Under the pieces are notes generated by a model. The model did not search any database. It worked only from the letters and a program-made list of their open reading frames with translations, and was not told the origin of the DNA. From a virus, in IMG/VR virus record IMGVR_UViG_3300033143_003584, positions 1-21,647 of that record: 21,647 nucleotides of DNA; one strand, written 5' to 3'. Numbering within the stretch: position 1 is the stretch's first letter; each line of letters opens with the position of its first letter. The position numbers were made by a program, and so were the translations under genes. This document shows, piece by piece, positions 13,404 through 19,899 of this stretch.

Positions 13404-13604
13404 TTATCCTCCCCCAGAAACACATCTTGCTACCGCTGTATTAACATCCCGTATTTCAAGTTTCCCCCATTCATACGGCTCCCGTCCATTTTCTTTTATG
13501 ATTAATTTGCGAGCTTGTTTCTCATTCTTTGCAATAGCGAATGCCAACCCTGAATAATAATCTGGATTATATTCTGTCCAGATAAATAATTTTGCATTTT
13601 TCAT
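13404..13604 (-). CDS. 66-residue hypothetical protein, conserved phage type
   Basis: A short alpha/beta protein: KLFIWTEYNPDYYSGLAFAIA (positions 4-24, one of a small phage family with K-L-F-x-W then a G-x-A-x-A segment), then EKQARKLIIKENGR and a C-terminal Gly-rich end. It starts with an ATGA overlap to the preceding gene. The function is unknown; it is among early replication genes. Confidence 0.65.
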   Translation of the reverse strand: MKNAKLFIWTEYNPDYYSGLAFAIAKNEKQARKLIIKENGREPYEWGKLEIRDVNTAVARCVSGGG

Positions 13605-13888
13605 TTTATAACCTCTTCTTTAAGAATTTTACTCCAATAAAAATTACCAATCTGCTTTTTACTCAAAGCCCTTGCATACCAAAATCCACCAATAAACCCT
13701 TTATTCTTTATCTGCATAATCCTTTGAAAAGTTACAGAATCTTTTGTGTAATATTTATATTCAAAATTTCCTTCATATGCCGTAATTGAGGGGGAATTAT
13801 AACCACTCCCCTCGTATGTATAATTATATACTCTTTTTAGCACAAATCTAAGTTTTGCCTTTTTATACCATCCCTTTCTTTTTCTCAT
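13601..13888 (-). CDS. 95-residue basic, aromatic hypothetical protein
   Basis: A Lys/Tyr/Phe-rich protein (MRKRKGWYKKAKLRFVLKRV and further segments FEYKYYTKDSVTFQRIMQI, IGGFWYARALSKKQIG). It is basic and could bind nucleic acid. ATGA overlaps at both ends fix the start and tie it to the small coiled protein upstream and the conserved small protein downstream. No family is recognised. Confidence 0.6.
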   Translation of the reverse strand: MRKRKGWYKKAKLRFVLKRVYNYTYEGSGYNSPSITAYEGNFEYKYYTKDSVTFQRIMQIKNKGFIGGFWYARALSKKQIGNFYWSKILKEEVIK

Positions 13889-14076
13889 TTTATAACATCC
13901 CCCTTACTATCTATAAAATGTCCATCCACAACTATCTGTGCTTTTGGAATAAACTCAAGTTTTAAATGTTTTACTAATGCGTTAAGTTCATCCCTTAACT
14001 CATCATAAGAATTCTCTAGGCTCATAGTGCGCTTATTTACATTATTCATCTTTTCTTCTAATGTAGGTTCTTTCAT
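13885..14076 (-). CDS. 63-residue helical hypothetical protein
   Basis: The N-terminal two thirds (LEEKMNNVNKRTMSLENSYD through DELNALVKHLKL) is a likely coiled coil; the end (AQIVVDGHFIDSKGDVIK) is beta-like. It begins nine bases after the replisome organizer stop and ends in an ATGA overlap. The function is unknown. Confidence 0.6.
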   Translation of the reverse strand: MKEPTLEEKMNNVNKRTMSLENSYDELRDELNALVKHLKLEFIPKAQIVVDGHFIDSKGDVIK

Positions 14077-14085
14077 TTTATCTTC

Positions 14086-14832
14086 TTATAACCTCGCAGT
14101 ATATTTAAAATCTTTATGCTCCCTCCACTTATCAGACCGCAGCCAGGTTGAAGCATATTTTTTCCTTTTATCGAAATTATTAACCAGCCTTTCATATTTT
14201 AAATAATCAGCCTCCCCCCAAAGTGCTTTTATTAACTCATCTTTACCTATTTTTTTTCGTAGTGCTTTAAATGCTTTATATGCCGTTCCTTTATCCCCTA
14301 TTGGATTTTTAGAATTTCCCATAGCTTTATAACCTTCCCAGAATTCTTCAAATTCTTCTTCTAATTCGGTTTTTTTAGGCGATGGTTTTTCGGGTGTATG
14401 TTTATTTAACTTCTCTTTACTTATATTAACTTCTCTTATGGTGGCGTCCTCCTGGATAACTCCTGGAGTAATGATGGAACCTTTCGATGGGGCTGGTATT
14501 TTTGAATCACTTTCCCGGTCTCTTCTAATACTTTGCAGTTCATTGAATTTTGTAAATTGAAGATAATTTTCCCCATTTACTGAATAAAGAATTATTAATT
14601 TTGCATCATTTAATATATCAATAAGGCTGCTAATTTTCCTTAATGACATTGATTTAACTTTTGGGAATATATGGCCTTTTATAATTTCAATATCAGCAGA
14701 ATGCCTACCCTCTACATCAAGCCAGGGAATTAACCAAGTGTATAAAAGACGTGCTGAATCAGATTTTAATTTACCTAATTTTTTACTTTCTGATATAACC
14801 CTTTTTAACATACGCCCTTCAGCCATTGTCAT
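14086..14832 (-). CDS. Replisome organizer-type replication protein
   Basis: A 248-residue phage replication initiation protein. The N-terminal third has MAEGRMLKRVISESKKLGKL, then SARLLYTWLIPWLDVEGRHS and IIKGHIFPKV, which is the typical winged-helix start of replisome organizers. The middle is a Pro/Ser/Lys linker (about 125-160) and the C-terminus carries a helical EFWEGYKAM...KALRKKIGKDEL domain with WLRSDKWREH, reminiscent of DnaD/DnaT-like helicase loaders. It should recognise the origin and recruit the host helicase. It overlaps the preceding nuclease-like gene by 14 bases; a second ATG two codons in is also possible. Confidence 0.8.
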   Translation of the reverse strand: MTMAEGRMLKRVISESKKLGKLKSDSARLLYTWLIPWLDVEGRHSADIEIIKGHIFPKVKSMSLRKISSLIDILNDAKLIILYSVNGENYLQFTKFNELQSIRRDRESDSKIPAPSKGSIITPGVIQEDATIREVNISKEKLNKHTPEKPSPKKTELEEEFEEFWEGYKAMGNSKNPIGDKGTAYKAFKALRKKIGKDELIKALWGEADYLKYERLVNNFDKRKKYASTWLRSDKWREHKDFKYTARL

Positions 14833-15424
14833 TTAATCCTTTAATATTTTCTAAAGAAAATTTTAAATATTTATTGTCAAAATATTTCCTATTAATGATA
14901 AAATTAAATGTAGTTTTTTGCTCATCTGTTAGGGTTTTATTAATTCTTATTTCTTTAGGATTAGTGTAATTTCCAATCCACTTTCCTATTCCTTTCCGGA
15001 TATCCTCAAAACAGAATCTATATACTTCATTTTTTAAAGGAGCATAATATAATAAATATTTCGCTGGTGATCTAAAAGCCCATCCTAAATAATGAATTGA
15101 ATCAGATTTAACAAAATGATTTATTCTCATAAATTCAAACAAGAAATTCTCACTAATCCCTAAATTTTTATCTGATTTTATTTCTGCCAATCTTAATTTT
15201 CCATCTATATTTTCAATTATAATATCTGCATCAAGTCTCTGAGTTATTCTCCATTCTCTAACATCAATTACATTTCTTACATTATCTTTTAAACTTTTAA
15301 GCCATTTAATAACAATCTCTTCAGCCTTTTTTCCTTTATTCATTAATTCACCATTATAAGATTTTTCTGGTTTTATAAGGTTCCCATAATTTAAAAATAA
15401 ATCAGGATCATTATGATCATTCAT
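14819..15424 (-). CDS. PD-(D/E)XK-like nuclease-fold protein
   Basis: A 201-residue protein with a region resembling the PD-(D/E)XK nuclease core: NKGKKAEEIVIKWLKS (acid at 35/36 in the first helix), ITQRLDADIIIENIDG (D65/D67) and LRLAEIKSDK (E81, K83). The ATG at 15424 is picked for GGGGG a suitable distance upstream; earlier in-frame ATGs at 15442 and 15430 exist. It lies between an adenine methyltransferase and the replication initiator and overlaps both. It might be a restriction-like partner of the methyltransferase or a DNA-processing enzyme. The remaining half (after residue 95) is unrelated to any domain I recognise. Confidence 0.55.
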   Translation of the reverse strand: MNDHNDPDLFLNYGNLIKPEKSYNGELMNKGKKAEEIVIKWLKSLKDNVRNVIDVREWRITQRLDADIIIENIDGKLRLAEIKSDKNLGISENFLFEFMRINHFVKSDSIHYLGWAFRSPAKYLLYYAPLKNEVYRFCFEDIRKGIGKWIGNYTNPKEIRINKTLTDEQKTTFNFIINRKYFDNKYLKFSLENIKGLNDNG

Positions 15425-16412
15425 ATTCATTCCCCCAACCATCCCATTCTATTCTTTTTTCTCTTGCAAAAAGTTCTAAATATGGACCTGAATACATTTC
15501 TTCTATAATTTCATAAAGTTCTTCAGGTTTTTTTGAATGTTTAGATTTTATTGAAGATATGATAGAAGGAAAAAGTTTTTTCGGTAAAAAAGAACCCTTT
15601 GCCGCTATAAATAAAAGTTCATGCTGCCCATAACAATAAAATCCTAATTTCCCATATGTTGATTTATCTTTTATCCATGCCATATTTGTCTTATATTCAA
15701 AACCCCAGGCTTCACATACTTCTAAGCCTTCTTTTAAAAAAGAATTCGGAACCCATAAAAACAAAACTGCATTCTCAGTTGTTCTTGAATTAACTGGTAA
15801 ATCACATATCTCATCTAAAGACATAGTTTTATAATGTTTTTCAGCGCTCCCACCTAACCCGGAATTATCAAATTGCCAGGGTGGGTCTGCATAAATTACC
15901 GAATATTTTTCAGGTTCATTGGCAAGTCTTATTTTCTCTTGCTGATTTCTTTTATATTCTTCAACAAGCCCTTTTAATTCCCTAACTGATAAATTATCTT
16001 TTTCAGCTTGCTTTAAAAGCTCCTGCATTTTTTCTTTATCTGGCTTTTTTGACAATTCAAGTTTGTCGGCTATTTCTTCTATTTGTTTAATAGAGGCGAC
16101 TTCTTTATGATGCGACCAAGAAAGAATCTTGTTACGTAACAAGATTTCATATTTTTCAGAAATACTTTTAAAGGTCATAAGGCTTGTTTTGTCCATTCCT
16201 AATATTTTTTCAGCTTCTTTATAAAGCCCATCTCCATAATGTTTTTTACCATCTTTCAGCCAATCCCCTATAGCCCATTGCTTAGCTTCATCAACTCGCT
16301 TTAAAATTTCTCCATATTTTCGCCATTCATCAAGAGTAGATTGTCTTATTATTTCTGTCCCTACAAAAGTTGTTAAATATGCGCTTGTTCTTAATTGAAG
16401 TTCATCGCTCAA
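15417..16412 (-). CDS. MT-A70-family adenine methyltransferase with N-terminal helical DNA-binding domain
   Basis: A 331-residue protein. The first about 155 residues are helical and charged (WAIGDWLKDGKKHYGDGLYK ... SWSHHKEVASIKQ ... LSVRELKGLVEE), like domains found before phage MT-A70 enzymes. The catalytic domain has the N6-adenine methyltransferase motif DPPW (176-179) in VIYADPPWQFDNSGLGGSAE, then KHYKTMS, a FLWVP segment and ELLFIAAKG. It should methylate adenine in DNA to evade host restriction or to regulate. The start is TTG (16412) with AAAGGAG at good spacing. A promoter and structured leader lie upstream. Confidence 0.9.
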   Translation of the reverse strand: MSDELQLRTSAYLTTFVGTEIIRQSTLDEWRKYGEILKRVDEAKQWAIGDWLKDGKKHYGDGLYKEAEKILGMDKTSLMTFKSISEKYEILLRNKILSWSHHKEVASIKQIEEIADKLELSKKPDKEKMQELLKQAEKDNLSVRELKGLVEEYKRNQQEKIRLANEPEKYSVIYADPPWQFDNSGLGGSAEKHYKTMSLDEICDLPVNSRTTENAVLFLWVPNSFLKEGLEVCEAWGFEYKTNMAWIKDKSTYGKLGFYCYGQHELLFIAAKGSFLPKKLFPSIISSIKSKHSKKPEELYEIIEEMYSGPYLELFAREKRIEWDGWGNEYE

Positions 16413-16430
16413 TTATTTCTCCTTTAATAT

Positions 16431-16504
16431 AAAAAAGCCCGCCTGCAGCTGAGCCACCAAGTCTGCCGATAAGGCAGAAAAGATTGGACTACAAGACGGG
16501 CTTT
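16431..16504 (-). terminator. Branched stem-loop with U-tract before the methyltransferase
   Basis: On the minus strand AAAGCCCG and CGGGCTTT (16504-16497 and 16441-16434) form an 8-bp outer stem, with an inner hairpin TCTGCC-TTATC-GGCAGA (16478-16462) and a run of six U at the end (16436-16431). It begins about 30 bases after the expected transcription start of the promoter at 16570-16542 and lies directly before the methyltransferase ribosome binding site. It is an intrinsic terminator or attenuator, or the 3' end of a small RNA. Confidence 0.55.
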
Positions 16505-16541
16505 ATTGTTATTTCTCATTTTCTTGGTAGCTCATACTCAT

Positions 16542-16570
16542 ATACTATAACGCCTCATATTTAATGTCAA
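16542..16570 (-). promoter_or_regulatory. Promoter upstream of the methyltransferase
   Basis: TTGACA (16570-16565), a 17-base gap and TAGTAT (16547-16542) on the minus strand. The -35 is perfect, the -10 is 4 of 6. It lies after the exonuclease terminator and would drive the methyltransferase and following genes. The -10 overlaps TATACTAT (16541-16548 on the plus strand), the same half-site as in the regulator operators at 19868-19899. Confidence 0.6.
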
Positions 16571-16571
16571 G

Positions 16572-16640
16572 AAAAAAAAGGGCGCAGGCCTAAAAAAGGT
16601 GTCAAGGAGGATATGTGAGGTTTACCCACACCTGCGCCCT
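16572..16640 (-). terminator. Strong intrinsic terminator after the exonuclease gene
   Basis: A perfect 10-bp GC-rich stem (AGGGCGCAGG/CCTGCGCCCT, 16640-16631 with 16588-16579) encloses 42 bases and is followed by a run of U (16579-16572). It begins 12 bases after the exonuclease stop, so it ends the recombination operon. The long loop contains CCTCCTT, the exact complement of a Shine-Dalgarno sequence, and AGGTGT/ACACCT that can extend the stem. Confidence 0.8.
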
Positions 16641-16651
16641 GGTTTGTCATG

Positions 16652-17311
16652 TTATTTCAGCCCCTTTTTAAGCTGATAAATGCTTAAGCAATTCCTAAAT
16701 ATCTTCCACGCTATATCTAAATGGTCGCTGCCTATCTTCTTCTCAACAAATGACTCATCTCCTGTACGTGGAATATTTAATATCCGAACTGATTCAACCT
16801 TATGCCCATTCTCAAGTAATAGCTGCCTATAGGCTGTAACTTGAATCACCATCTCCTGATATATGCCGCTTCCAGTTTTAAGGTCTATAAGCTCTACCAC
16901 TCCATCAACTTTAGCAAATATATCAGCCGTCCCTCCGTAAAAGTACTTCTCCGATACTAAAGGCGCTTCAATAAGTATAGGCTCAATCTTCTTGCCCTTC
17001 GCCCATTCAAAATATGATAACGCTGAATTCTCCGCAGCGGCGATCTGGTTTTTACTATAATCATCCGTATCCGTCTTTATACCCTGAAGATGATCTGTAA
17101 CTATTGCATGCGCCAGCGTCCCGATAGCTGCTTTATCGTCAACATATTTAGTCGTGTCAATTCCCTGCAGCCCCATCCGGTTGGCCCAATTAATCAAGAC
17201 TCGCTTACTCCAGCCCAACTCTCCAGTAAATGTTGTTACCCCTGGGACCCGCTTACCGGATTTTAGCTTATAAACTATGTGTGCTTTGTGTTTTTTAGAA
17301 GGGGAGGGCAT
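16652..17311 (-). CDS. PD-(D/E)XK exonuclease (Cas4/RecB-like)
   Basis: A 219-residue nuclease. Motifs: GTLAHAIVTDHL (His68), LIEAPLV (E115), YGGTADIFAKVD (D130), VELIDLKTG (D143, K145) and VIQVTAYRQLL (Gln157, Tyr161). These are the H, E/D, D, ExK and QxxxY elements of the RecB/Cas4 family. Paired with the Rad52-like annealing protein upstream it would degrade one strand of broken DNA to make single strands for annealing, as lambda Exo does for Beta. The ATG at 17311 has AGGAG seven bases before it, better than the in-frame TTG six bases upstream. It overlaps the Rad52-like stop and is followed by a strong terminator. Confidence 0.85.
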   Translation of the reverse strand: MPSPSKKHKAHIVYKLKSGKRVPGVTTFTGELGWSKRVLINWANRMGLQGIDTTKYVDDKAAIGTLAHAIVTDHLQGIKTDTDDYSKNQIAAAENSALSYFEWAKGKKIEPILIEAPLVSEKYFYGGTADIFAKVDGVVELIDLKTGSGIYQEMVIQVTAYRQLLLENGHKVESVRILNIPRTGDESFVEKKIGSDHLDIAWKIFRNCLSIYQLKKGLK

Positions 17312-18131
17312 CGTCAATCTCCTGATAAGCCTTAATCATTAGCGCATACATTTTTGGCATACTTACATCCGGGATCATGTTGGATTTTTTATAGCCAGCA
17401 TCTTCTAAAATCTTATAATACTCTACATCTCCTATAGCCTTTTTAATCTTGCCAAAATATTCTAAAGCTTCAAATTTAGTTACCTTACGCTCTGTGCCAT
17501 CAGTCATTATAAGCGTTATATCCCGGAAGCCATCTGCGGTATCAACTTCGGGATATGACTCAAATCCAGCCTCATCCGATATTCCCTCATTTGATTCTGC
17601 TGCTGGATCCGGAGCCGGACCCTTATCTTTCTTTTTGCCATTACCATTTTTAGCTTTAGTAACTCCACTATAAACATCCCAAGCTATGCCCAACATTGAG
17701 GCGGCTTTTTTTGTCGCATCACTTTGAGCCGATTTTAAATCATCTGCGATATCAATAACATCCCCTCCACCTTTTTTCCGCTTAACATCGCTTCCGCCAA
17801 AGGCATCCTTGGATACTTCTGTCCCATCTCCAAACCGCACCTTTAATCTAAGATGAACATAAACTTGAGTTTTCCCGATTTCTTTATCAATTATTTCTAC
17901 GCTCCAATTGAATCCGAATATCGCATTTAACATAGCAATCACATAATTAATATTGACATAATCGAACAACTTCCCGCCTCGACCTTCTCGCTTCTGTATA
18001 TAGCACTCCGGAGTCATGCTTGCCAATGCTTTAACCTGTTCAGCTGTCGCCATACCAGTTACAGCAAGTGGCATCTTATCTTTACCTACGTGGACAATCT
18101 GTATATCTGATTTTTTCTTTGCTTCTGTCAT
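17295..18131 (-). CDS. Rad52/Rad22-like single-strand annealing protein
   Basis: A 278-residue recombinase. Its N-terminal core (about 45-160) has YVNINYVIAMLNAIFGFNWS, DAFGGSD and DLKSAQSDATKKAASMLGIA, the signature of Rad52-type annealing proteins. A Lys/Gly/Ala linker (about 160-200) leads to a helical end that terminates in EIDDALPF, very like the acidic tip of single-stranded DNA-binding proteins (DDDIPF). The protein would coat and anneal single strands made by the exonuclease downstream, with which it overlaps. The SSB-like tail may recruit host SSB-interacting partners. Family from sequence; partner binding is inference. Confidence 0.85.
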   Translation of the reverse strand: MTEAKKKSDIQIVHVGKDKMPLAVTGMATAEQVKALASMTPECYIQKREGRGGKLFDYVNINYVIAMLNAIFGFNWSVEIIDKEIGKTQVYVHLRLKVRFGDGTEVSKDAFGGSDVKRKKGGGDVIDIADDLKSAQSDATKKAASMLGIAWDVYSGVTKAKNGNGKKKDKGPAPDPAAESNEGISDEAGFESYPEVDTADGFRDITLIMTDGTERKVTKFEALEYFGKIKKAIGDVEYYKILEDAGYKKSNMIPDVSMPKMYALMIKAYQEIDDALPF

Positions 18132-18142
18132 TTTAGCCTACC

Positions 18143-18373
18143 TTAAAAATCCACATCAGAATTTGATTCAGCTTGCTGTTGCTGTGGTTTAGGCTTATCT
18201 TCAGCGATTAAGATATCAAGTGCGGGGGATTTTTCGTGGTCAGATTTATTTTTAAATAATAAAATGCTAACACCTGGCCCCAGAATTACCGGACAAGGTA
18301 AATCTATTCGGCCTTTAAAATATACAGTCTCATCTTCTTTTTCATACCGCCAAACACTTCCAATTTTAAGCAT
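18143..18373 (-). CDS. 76-residue hypothetical protein with acidic tail (DUF736-like fold possible)
   Basis: A small beta-rich protein (KIGSVWRYEKEDETVYFKGR, then LPCPVILGPGVSILLFKN and SPALDILIAED) with a Gln/Pro/Lys linker and the acidic end ESNSDVDF. The opening KIGSVW and the closing SPALDILIAED resemble the DUF736 type. It lies just before the Rad52-like gene, and its C-terminus ends in acidic residues and Phe like SSB tips. It could be a small single-stranded DNA-binding accessory; this is not proven. Confidence 0.6.
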   Translation of the reverse strand: MLKIGSVWRYEKEDETVYFKGRIDLPCPVILGPGVSILLFKNKSDHEKSPALDILIAEDKPKPQQQQAESNSDVDF

Positions 18374-18388
18374 TTTATTTCTCCTTTT

Positions 18389-18595
18389 TTATTTAAAAAT
18401 CTCATCTTGACATTCCTGGCATAAGCCGGAAAGTAGATATTCTCTTTCGCTTAAACCATCTCTAAATTGCTTTATTTTTTTCTTACAAGAAATGCAGATT
18501 CTTTTTTTCCTTGCTTCAGATTGGCTCATCCCAAAAATTCCTTTAGCCATATTCTCTGTTGCTTCTTGAAGCCTTGCTGATTTTTTAACTGTCAT
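18389..18595 (-). CDS. 68-residue zinc-ribbon protein, conserved phage family
   Basis: The C-terminal half has C33/C36 and C59/C62 (ICISCKKKIKQFRDGLSERE and SGLCQECQDEIF), a compact zinc ribbon with the F-R-D-x-L-S-x-R-E-Y core common to a phage family of unknown role. The start is a short helical segment (KSARLQEATENMAKGIFGMS). It precedes the SSB-like and Rad52-like genes in the recombination operon. It may bind DNA or a replication protein; no activity is known. Confidence 0.7.
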   Translation of the reverse strand: MTVKKSARLQEATENMAKGIFGMSQSEARKKRICISCKKKIKQFRDGLSEREYLLSGLCQECQDEIFK

Positions 18596-18612
18596 TTAAT
18601 CCTCCTTTATTT

Positions 18613-18813
18613 TCATGGGTTTAAACCTACACGCTTGCTGGCGACGGCTGCGTTGATATGCTTTTTCTTCTCGGCCATAACTTTAGAATAATAGGCTCCC
18701 ATCTTTGTGTCGCTCCTGAAAAAGGGGTCGCCTGCCGGCGCGAATCTCCATTTCCTTAAAAGTTCTTCATAGGACGCGTTGTCAATCCATTCTTTCATGC
18801 TCTTTATACTCAT
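18613..18813 (-). CDS. 66-residue conserved phage protein (KWRFAPAGDPFF family)
   Basis: A small helical protein with SYEELLRKWRFAPAGDPFF, a motif shared by a widespread phage family whose members read WRFAP-x-GDP-x-F, followed by GAYYSKVMAEKK and the end ASKRVGLNP. A clear AAAGGAGG site precedes the ATG. Its fixed place among early replication and recombination genes suggests a DNA metabolism role; none is demonstrated. Confidence 0.75.
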   Translation of the reverse strand: MSIKSMKEWIDNASYEELLRKWRFAPAGDPFFRSDTKMGAYYSKVMAEKKKHINAAVASKRVGLNP

Positions 18814-18829
18814 TTAATCCTCCTTTAAG

Positions 18830-18858
18830 TTGACAAAGGATGCTTAACCATATATATT
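18830..18858 (+). promoter_or_regulatory. Plus-strand promoter facing an intergenic hairpin
   Basis: TTGACA (18830-18835), a 17-base gap and TATATT (18853-18858): perfect -35 and 5 of 6 at -10, in the 165-bp gap 18814-18978 and pointing against all neighbouring genes. Transcription would begin near 18865 and meet a hairpin at 18892-18919. Confidence 0.45.
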
Positions 18859-18864
18859 ATTCAT

Positions 18865-18928
18865 ATATTAATTTTCATCCTTTTGATTTGCCCCCTCTTT
18901 TAACTCCTTTTAAGAGGGGTCTTTCTCT
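18865..18928 (+). ncRNA. Candidate small antisense-oriented RNA ending in a hairpin
   Basis: From the predicted start near 18865 a transcript of about 60 bases would end in CCCCTCTT (18892-18899), a 12-base loop and AAGAGGGG (18912-18919), followed by TCTTTCTCT. The loop contains CTCCTT, complementary to AAGGAG ribosome binding sites. No frame with a start and length fits this strand. Alternatively the hairpin belongs to the minus-strand message. Expression is unproven. Confidence 0.3.
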
Positions 18929-18973
18929 ACCGTAATTCTTTCCCAATTTGAAATTAATCCATATAACCTCCAT
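18875..18973 (-). CDS. Possible 32-residue basic peptide
   Basis: An ATG at 18973 five bases after the stop of the upstream gene opens a 32-codon frame: MEVIWINFKLGKNYGRERPL and a basic Gly/Lys end. No ribosome binding site is visible, so it would depend on coupling. The frame passes through the 18892-18919 hairpin, which also offers a non-coding reading of the region. Low confidence. Confidence 0.3.
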   Translation of the reverse strand: MEVIWINFKLGKNYGRERPLLKGVKRGGKSKG

Positions 18974-18978
18974 GTTAA

Positions 18979-19344
18979 TCATTTCAATAACCGTACAGGC
19001 AATTCTATGATTTTCAAATCTGCAATAAACTTCTCACAATCTACAGCCTCTCCAATAAGGGTATTTTCCAATTCCTTATGTTTTTTAATTTCCTTTTTTA
19101 AAGTTTCTGCTCTATCATGCGTTGTGTTCTTTATCCATTTTATCAACTCTATACTTGTGTTATAAGCATCCTCAATCGTCAAAAGGATAAACCCAGGATC
19201 ACCTTCTCTTCCTATAATAGTGCCGCCTAACCCCTGGGTAACTTGAATCATCAACCCCTTTTCCTTGCCGCCCCAAAAGGATGTAAATTGCAAATCTACT
19301 CCCTTCCTCCCCGTATTTTCGATTGTTTTTAATTCTGTACTCAT
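18979..19344 (-). CDS. 121-residue conserved hypothetical protein of the early region
   Basis: It begins MSTELKTIENTGRKGVDLQF, has a Gly-rich beta part (FWGGKEKGLMIQVTQGLGG, then GDPGFILLTIEDA) and ends in a long charged helix (RAETLKKEIKKHKELENTLI and further). An AAGGAGGT site precedes the ATG. The beta plus coiled-helix shape is seen in many phage early proteins of unknown role. The gene ends before the gap with the plus-strand promoter. Confidence 0.65.
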   Translation of the reverse strand: MSTELKTIENTGRKGVDLQFTSFWGGKEKGLMIQVTQGLGGTIIGREGDPGFILLTIEDAYNTSIELIKWIKNTTHDRAETLKKEIKKHKELENTLIGEAVDCEKFIADLKIIELPVRLLK

Positions 19345-19364
19345 TTTATCTTACCTCCTTCGTT

Positions 19365-19433
19365 TTATTCATTATCTGATAATATCTCCAAAATCCTTTT
19401 TAGACCAAGTAGAATTCCTTGTAAGGTGGTCAT
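19365..19433 (-). CDS. Possible 22-residue peptide
   Basis: An ATG (19433) in the stop of the upstream gene (ATGA) opens a frame of 22 codons, MTTLQGILLGLKRILEILSD then NE, ending 20 bases before the next gene's ATG. It is amphipathic helical. The overlap and its fit between two genes favour translation, but such a short frame can arise by chance. Confidence 0.4.
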   Translation of the reverse strand: MTTLQGILLGLKRILEILSDNE

Positions 19434-19546
19434 TTCCTCAAATCCTCTTTAAGCTTTTTAGCCAGCTTCATGATCAAATCCCTGCCAATAAAGATCAGGA
19501 ATACATCAGCTAAAAGTAGGATGATAAGGATTGTTTTGATGGTCAT
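19430..19546 (-). CDS. 38-residue single-pass membrane peptide
   Basis: The ATG (19546) overlaps the regulator gene stop as ATGA. The product has a hydrophobic helix TIKTILIILLLADVFLIFIG and a basic helical tail (MKLAKKLKEDLRK). It is a small membrane peptide coded directly behind the regulator and presumably transcribed with it. Its stop overlaps the next ATG. No family is recognised. Confidence 0.6.
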   Translation of the reverse strand: MTIKTILIILLLADVFLIFIGRDLIMKLAKKLKEDLRK

Positions 19547-19842
19547 GTCAACCGCTCCAGCTTATCTTGTAATTTTTTAATATCTTCTTTCAATTCATGT
19601 TTTTTAATATCACTGAGCTTTATTAACCCTAAATATTCAGCAACCCTCAAAGCAAGTTCATCTGAAGGTTCTACTGTTTTTTTTTGCCAATTTAACAGTG
19701 TTAGATATGTTATCCGGCATTCCTTAGCAGTCTTCCACTTTGACAATCCTTTCTTTTTTAACAATGCCTTAAGGTTATTGCCTGTGATTTTTGATTTAAG
19801 CAATATTAAATCTTTATTGCTTGCCTTGTTACTTACATTCAT
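19543..19842 (-). CDS. XRE/Cro-like helix-turn-helix regulator with C-terminal coiled coil
   Basis: A 99-residue DNA-binding protein. The HTH spans about 22-72 (LKALLKKKGLSKWKTAKECR as first helices, ITYLTLLNWQKK as recognition region, ELALRVAEYLGL), like phage Cro/CI proteins. The end (DIKKHELKEDIKKLQDKLER) is a short coiled coil for dimerisation. GGAG lies nine bases before the ATG. Its promoter carries palindromic operators, so it probably controls its own synthesis. There is no protease-sensitive C-terminal domain, so it is a Cro-like regulator more than a lysogeny repressor. Confidence 0.75.
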   Translation of the reverse strand: MNVSNKASNKDLILLKSKITGNNLKALLKKKGLSKWKTAKECRITYLTLLNWQKKTVEPSDELALRVAEYLGLIKLSDIKKHELKEDIKKLQDKLERLT

Positions 19843-19867
19843 AGTTTTTAGCTCCTATACATGATTA

Positions 19868-19899
19868 TATACTATTTATCATATACTATAGATAGTATA
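19868..19899. promoter_or_regulatory. Palindromic operator pair in the regulator promoter
   Basis: O1 is the perfect palindrome TATACTATAGATAGTATA (19882-19899), lying in the spacer of the promoter. O2 is TATACTATTTATCATATA (19868-19885), with two mismatches, centred 14 bp away and overlapping the -10. Both are suited to dimer binding by an HTH protein and would block the promoter, giving autoregulation. Confidence 0.6.

Noticed and set aside
14819-14900. TTGACA-like promoter near 14875 on the minus strand
   Set aside because: It lies in coding sequence and no acceptable -10 follows at 16-18 bases.
16434-16504. tRNA-like cloverleaf (7-8 bp outer stem, inner hairpins)
   Set aside because: There is no T-loop consensus, no 7-base anticodon loop and arm lengths do not fit; a branched terminator or small RNA fits better.
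16567-16650. 27-codon frame beginning just after the exonuclease stop
   Set aside because: It is entirely within the strong terminator stem and U-tract and has no suitable ribosome site.
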